A stretch of 9,241 nt of DNA. Source: Pseudomonadota bacterium. Lineage in GTDB: Bacteria; SAR324; XYD2-FULL-50-16; JAHJRI01. The first letter of the stretch is position 1, and every line of letters begins with the position of its first letter. The stretch lies in assembly GCA_022360105.1 (NCBI GenBank), contig JAKSDL010000518.1, forward strand, positions 1-9,241, read 5' to 3'. The translations under genes were made by a program, and so were the position numbers. Below are positions 6,581 through 9,241 of the stretch, in pieces. The notes below the pieces were generated by a model. That model made no database searches, had not been told where the DNA came from, and saw only the letters and a program-made list of their open reading frames with translations.

Positions 6581-6615
6581 AGCTAATGGCTAATCGCTAG
6601 CAGCTAGTAGCATTT
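6581..6615. repeat. Heptad-repeat island C, NGCTARN units
   Basis: Four contiguous 7-bp units start at 6581, 6588, 6595 and 6602, each with GCTA at positions 2-5 (AGCTAAT, GGCTAAT, CGCTAGC, AGCTAGT), followed by a fifth decayed unit, AGCATTT, at 6609. Together with islands A and B these are the only structured elements in the 497-bp non-coding region 6270-6766. No open frame there is worth calling. Confidence 0.65.
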
Positions 6616-6712
6616 AACTAAAGAATTGATGCTCGTTTCACATTACATGAAAGTTTGGCAGCAAAATCGGGTGCGAAACATGAGTAACAACTTAAGGAAA
6701 TCCGATTTATAA

Positions 6713-6749
6713 CCGCAAAACGTTGTTTTTACGGGGTTTTACTAAAACC
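6713..6749. promoter_or_regulatory. Two small inverted repeats just upstream of lgt
   Basis: CCG-AAAAC (6713-6721) pairs with GTTTT-CGG (6725-6734), with small internal mismatches. The perfect repeat GGTTTT-ACT-AAAACC follows at 6735-6749, ending 17 bp before the lgt ATG. If transcribed they would form hairpins in the lgt leader, where no Shine-Dalgarno sequence is visible. A regulatory role is inference. Confidence 0.3.
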
Positions 6750-6766
6750 TAAAAAGCTAACAAACT

Positions 6767-7558
6767 ATGGACACCATTATCATCTGGGATGTCGATCCGG
6801 AGCTGTTCCGAGTGGGAGGTTTTGCAATCCGTTGGTATGGATTGTTGTATGCCACAGCTTTTCTGGCTGGGACCACCATAATGAGTCGGATTTTTGCGTT
6901 GGAAAACAAACCGGCAAAATCCATTGACAGGCTGTTAATTTACATGCTGGTTGCCGTTGTCGTGGGAGCCCGACTGGGTGAGATTCTGTTTTACAATCTT
7001 GAATATTACCTGCAAAATCCTTTCAAAATATTCCGAGTCTGGGAAGGTGGACTATCCAGCCATGGCGGATTTGTAGGTATTTTCACCGCTCTCTATTTCT
7101 ATTCTAAAAAAACTCCCGATCAACCTTATCTTTGGATTTTAGATAGGATATGCATTGTTGTGGCGTTTGCAGGTATTCTCATTCGTATCGGCAATTTTAT
7201 TAATTCTGAAATCATCGGTATACCGACCAACGGGGCTTGGGGTGTTGTTTTTAAAAATGTTGATAATATACCAAGGCATCCCGCCCAATTGTATGAATCC
7301 TTGATGTATCTTGGAGTCTTTCTGCTGTTGCTTGCCATCTACAAACTGGTTGACACGACTAAAAAACAAGGGTTGCTGATAGGCGTGTTCCTGACAGTGG
7401 GCTTTTCGTTGAGATTTTTGAACGAGTTTGTGAAGGAAAACCTGGGCTTTGCTAAAAATGAGGCTATTCTTAACACAGGACAGCTATTGAGCATTCCGGT
7501 AATATTGATAGGATTGTTTCTGTTATGGAAAGGCTGGAATCATGACAAGCCTAAATAA
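6767..7558 (+). CDS. lgt: Prolipoprotein diacylglyceryl transferase
   Basis: This 263-residue inner-membrane enzyme transfers the diacylglyceryl group from phosphatidylglycerol to the lipobox cysteine of prolipoproteins, the first step of lipoprotein maturation. About seven hydrophobic membrane segments are visible. The family landmarks are in order: RWYGLLYA (22-29), GARLGEI (67-73), the SSHGG motif with the essential His at 99, RIGNFINSEIIG (140-151) with Arg140 matching the essential E. coli Arg143, RHPAQLYES (170-178), LRFLNEF with Arg216 matching Arg239, and GQLLSIP (238-244). The usual G-R-x-GN has Ile before the Arg here. The length is slightly below the E. coli enzyme (291). It is monocistronic as far as can be seen, with 497 bp of non-coding DNA before it. 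Its stop codon overlaps that of the convergent BatE-like gene by 8 bp. A substrate lipoprotein is encoded at the left edge of the window. Confidence 0.96.
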   Translation: MDTIIIWDVDPELFRVGGFAIRWYGLLYATAFLAGTTIMSRIFALENKPAKSIDRLLIYMLVAVVVGARLGEILFYNLEYYLQNPFKIFRVWEGGLSSHGGFVGIFTALYFYSKKTPDQPYLWILDRICIVVAFAGILIRIGNFINSEIIGIPTNGAWGVVFKNVDNIPRHPAQLYESLMYLGVFLLLLAIYKLVDTTKKQGLLIGVFLTVGFSLRFLNEFVKENLGFAKNEAILNTGQLLSIPVILIGLFLLWKGWNHDKPK

Positions 7559-8369
7559 GCTCGGCTTCGATAGCTTTGATCCAAACTTCATCGTCGTTGG
7601 CCAGTTTTATCCTCCACCATTCACCCTGAACTTCCAACAATCTGAATTCTGTTCCCTCCGAAATAGGTTGGGAATACATCGGTTCATAGCTTGTGCCCGG
7701 TCCTTTTCTGACCATGGTCTGCTGTTTGATAACAACACCAGCGGTCTCCACATTCAGTTCAAAGGAAGACTTCAAATAGGATCCTCCCAAGGCAATCGTC
7801 GCAACCGCCAAAAGGACTGTTAGCGCTTTCAGTATTCCGAATTTATACAGCACCATTAAGGAAAGACAAAACCAAAACAAAACAAAAACAATAGCAGAGG
7901 CACTTCTGCGAGTGGAATAGTCAAACATGTAATGCCAGAAGAAGACGCTTTTTACGATGTCACCCCACCAGGTTTTCTGAGCTTCCGGAGTATTCAAAAT
8001 CTGCCTGACGCTGTTCAAATTGGATCTTAAATCGGAAAAACCGGGAACCAGCCGTTCCGCTCGCTTGTAATTTAGAATCGCCTTCCCTTCTTCACCTGCT
8101 TCAAAGTACGCATTTCCAATATTGTAGAGCAGATAACCGTTTTTAATATCATGTTCCTTCACTAATGCTTCAAACTGGCTGGCCGCCTTCAGCATGGCCA
8201 GACGTCTTTCATTGCCTCTAAGCATTTGCGCCTGATTAAACGTCGCCTGAGCCTTTTGAAAGAGCAGTTTTTTGTCCGCAGCAGAATCAGCAAGCGATGT
8301 ATTGCTGGATAGAAATAATATGGTCGGAACAATCAAAAGCGCTAAACTAAATGGGAAGATTTTATTCAT
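7551..8369 (-). CDS. BatE-like TPR, membrane and SH3b protein
   Basis: This 272-residue protein has the BatE-type layout: a Sec signal peptide (1 to about 27, SLA-D), a soluble helical part with at least one TPR (about 78-111, YNIGNAYFEAGEEGKAILNY), two adjacent membrane segments (about 157-175 and 181-197), then a bacterial SH3 domain (about 210-270; VRKGPGTSYEP and GEWWRIKL are typical). The TPR would face the periplasm. BatE proteins usually sit with BatA-D and MoxR genes in the Bacteroides aerotolerance operon; none of these is visible here, so it may be an orphan copy or part of a different system. SH3b domains of this type often contact peptidoglycan or peptides. The start at 8369 has TTGAGG a few bases upstream. 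The stop overlaps that of lgt by 8 bp, tail to tail. The gene name is not assigned because the layout is shared by several families. Confidence 0.78.
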   Translation of the reverse strand: MNKIFPFSLALLIVPTILFLSSNTSLADSAADKKLLFQKAQATFNQAQMLRGNERRLAMLKAASQFEALVKEHDIKNGYLLYNIGNAYFEAGEEGKAILNYKRAERLVPGFSDLRSNLNSVRQILNTPEAQKTWWGDIVKSVFFWHYMFDYSTRRSASAIVFVLFWFCLSLMVLYKFGILKALTVLLAVATIALGGSYLKSSFELNVETAGVVIKQQTMVRKGPGTSYEPMYSQPISEGTEFRLLEVQGEWWRIKLANDDEVWIKAIEAELI

Positions 8370-8422
8370 GTAGCCTCAAACACCTATTTTTTTTGAAATA
8401 CAAAAACCGTTTACACCGCCGA

Positions 8423-8445
8423 AAATCTAAATTCATAAATCTAAA
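8423..8445. repeat. Direct repeat upstream of the BatE-like gene
   Basis: AAATCTAAA occurs at 8423-8431 and again at 8437-8445, a 14-bp period with a 5-bp spacer. It lies in the 122-bp gap between the thioesterase and the BatE-like gene, about 55-75 bp before the latter's ATG. It could be a regulator site or chance in AT-rich DNA. Confidence 0.3.
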
Positions 8446-8491
8446 ATGCCATACCTAACATTTCTTTTTTTCTCCAACAAGAGAATCAGCC

Positions 8492-8992
8492 TCAAACGAC
8501 ATGTGGCTGCCCATGATATTTCGTGGGCAATTCTTCTGCCGAGAGGTATTCAACGGCGGTTCCCATGGTTTGACTGTTTTGGGTAACCATCAGCTTGGAA
8601 GTACCATGTGCCAGGAGCTTTCCTTGATCATCCCCGGCTTTTGCTTCCGCCAGGTGAATCGTACGGCCGGATTTCACGCTTTTTCCTTCAACAACCATTT
8701 TTTGACCGGAAACCGGTGCCAGAAAATCTACTTTCAAATCAATGGTGATCAATCCTTGTTCCTCCGGCAGATCACAATAGGCCGACCAATACGCAGCAGT
8801 ATCGATAATAGTTGCGTAAACTCCCCCGTGAAGACTGCCAAAAGGATTCATATGGTTTTTCATAATGTTAACTTCGACCTTGGAAAACCCAGGCCCCAAC
8901 TCAACAACCTGCATCGACATGTACCTGAAAAACGGACTTTGATTGATCAGCTTAATAACGGATTTCAAATGATCTGAATTTATTAAATGCAT
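8492..8992 (-). CDS. PaaI-type hotdog thioesterase
   Basis: This 166-residue cytoplasmic protein belongs to the PaaI/YdiI-like hotdog acyl-CoA thioesterases, which hydrolyse acyl- or aryl-CoA esters. The key motif is NPFGSLHGGV (49-58), with His55-Gly-Gly on the central helix and Asp64 in the helix that supplies the catalytic carboxylate. ITIDLKVDFLAPV (82-94) is the typical central strand, and GRTIHLAEAKAGDDQGKLLAHGTSK (109-133) the strand pair that follows. A 30-residue C-terminal tail with no recognised motif makes it slightly longer than usual (about 140). GAGG lies 5 bp before the ATG at 8992. It begins 25 bp after the stop of the MarR-type regulator on the same strand, so the two likely form an operon. 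The substrate cannot be read from the sequence, and the regulator may sense it or a related aromatic or acyl compound. Confidence 0.88.
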   Translation of the reverse strand: MHLINSDHLKSVIKLINQSPFFRYMSMQVVELGPGFSKVEVNIMKNHMNPFGSLHGGVYATIIDTAAYWSAYCDLPEEQGLITIDLKVDFLAPVSGQKMVVEGKSVKSGRTIHLAEAKAGDDQGKLLAHGTSKLMVTQNSQTMGTAVEYLSAEELPTKYHGQPHVV

Positions 8993-9017
8993 GCATACCT
9001 CATAACAATTAACCTCT

Positions 9018-9241
9018 TTAAATGATAACGGATTTCCGATCCAAACGATTCAGAAAATCCTGCAACTGCCCCCACTCTTCCCTGGTGAAGTTGTCTAAAA
9101 ACTTTTGGTTGACCAATTGAAACAGATTCATAATGGGTTGTTTCTGCTCTTTGGCAGATGGCGTCAGGTAAATCCGCAAGGATCTGCGATCGGTCTTGTC
9201 AGCCTCTCTTTCAATCCAACCGTCCTTCTCCAGTCGATCCA
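9018..9241 (-). CDS. MarR-family transcriptional regulator, C-terminal part
   Basis: Only the last 73 residues are present; the N-terminus is beyond the right edge. The visible part starts in the recognition helix and wing of a MarR winged helix-turn-helix: LEKDGWIEREADKTDRRS (3-20) is the hallmark, with DRRS in the DNA-binding wing, followed by LRIYLTPSA and the C-terminal dimerisation helices. MarR proteins are dimeric regulators that often respond to aromatic or phenolic compounds and usually control nearby genes. The likely target is the thioesterase gene 25 bp downstream. The ligand is unknown. Confidence 0.9.
   Translation of the reverse strand, partial: DRLEKDGWIEREADKTDRRSLRIYLTPSAKEQKQPIMNLFQLVNQKFLDNFTREEWGQLQDFLNRLDRKSVII

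Noticed and set aside
8464..8484. TTCTC...GAGAA hairpin as the thioesterase terminator
   Set aside because: On the minus strand it is followed by A residues, not T, so it cannot act as an intrinsic terminator for that gene.
8501..8977. 158-codon open frame on the plus strand
   Set aside because: It is the antisense shadow of the thioesterase gene, whose motifs are clear on the other strand.

Overview
The window looks like a stretch of chromosome from a Gram-negative bacterium of moderate G+C content. The evidence is a ppiD-type membrane chaperone, a ZapB-like division protein, lgt, a lipoprotein and a BatE-like protein. The gene set and the bacterial CULT-domain protein would fit a proteobacterium with delta-like affinities (for example a marine SAR324-type lineage). 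That placement is only a guess; nothing here is a phylogenetic marker I can read by eye. There are no rRNA or tRNA genes, insertion sequences or CRISPR arrays.

Left half (1-5074), all on the minus strand. Read in the direction of transcription, the order is: a small CULT-domain (cereblon-like) protein (5074-4637), a 283-bp gap, a PpiD/SurA-type peptidyl-prolyl isomerase (4353-2434), a convincing intrinsic terminator (2422-2392), a ZapB-like coiled-coil protein (2361-2113), an exported protein with a TolB-like N-terminus and a helical C-terminus (2102-1065), and a lipoprotein with a TPR-like segment that runs off the left edge (1011-1). The last three genes form a tight cluster that may link cell division to envelope functions.

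Middle (5075-7558), on the plus strand. A 328-bp divergent region holds a near-consensus sigma-70 promoter and a 12-bp perfect palindrome. It is followed by a stand-alone prephenate dehydratase with an ACT domain (phenylalanine synthesis). Next comes a 497-bp non-coding region with three islands of degenerate 7-bp tandem repeats, two of which fold back as inverted repeats. Then comes lgt, the prolipoprotein diacylglyceryl transferase, which would process the lipoprotein at the left edge.

Right end (7551-9241), on the minus strand. A MarR-family regulator enters from the right edge (C-terminal 73 residues only). It is followed 25 bp later by a PaaI-type hotdog thioesterase, then by a BatE-like protein (signal peptide, TPR, two membrane segments, SH3b). 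The BatE-like gene converges on lgt, and the two overlap by 8 bp at their stop codons.

The most interesting item is the CULT-domain gene. It keeps both CxxC zinc pairs and the three-tryptophan pocket, with exactly the spacing of the thalidomide-binding pocket of human cereblon. The heptad-repeat islands upstream of lgt are the second most interesting.
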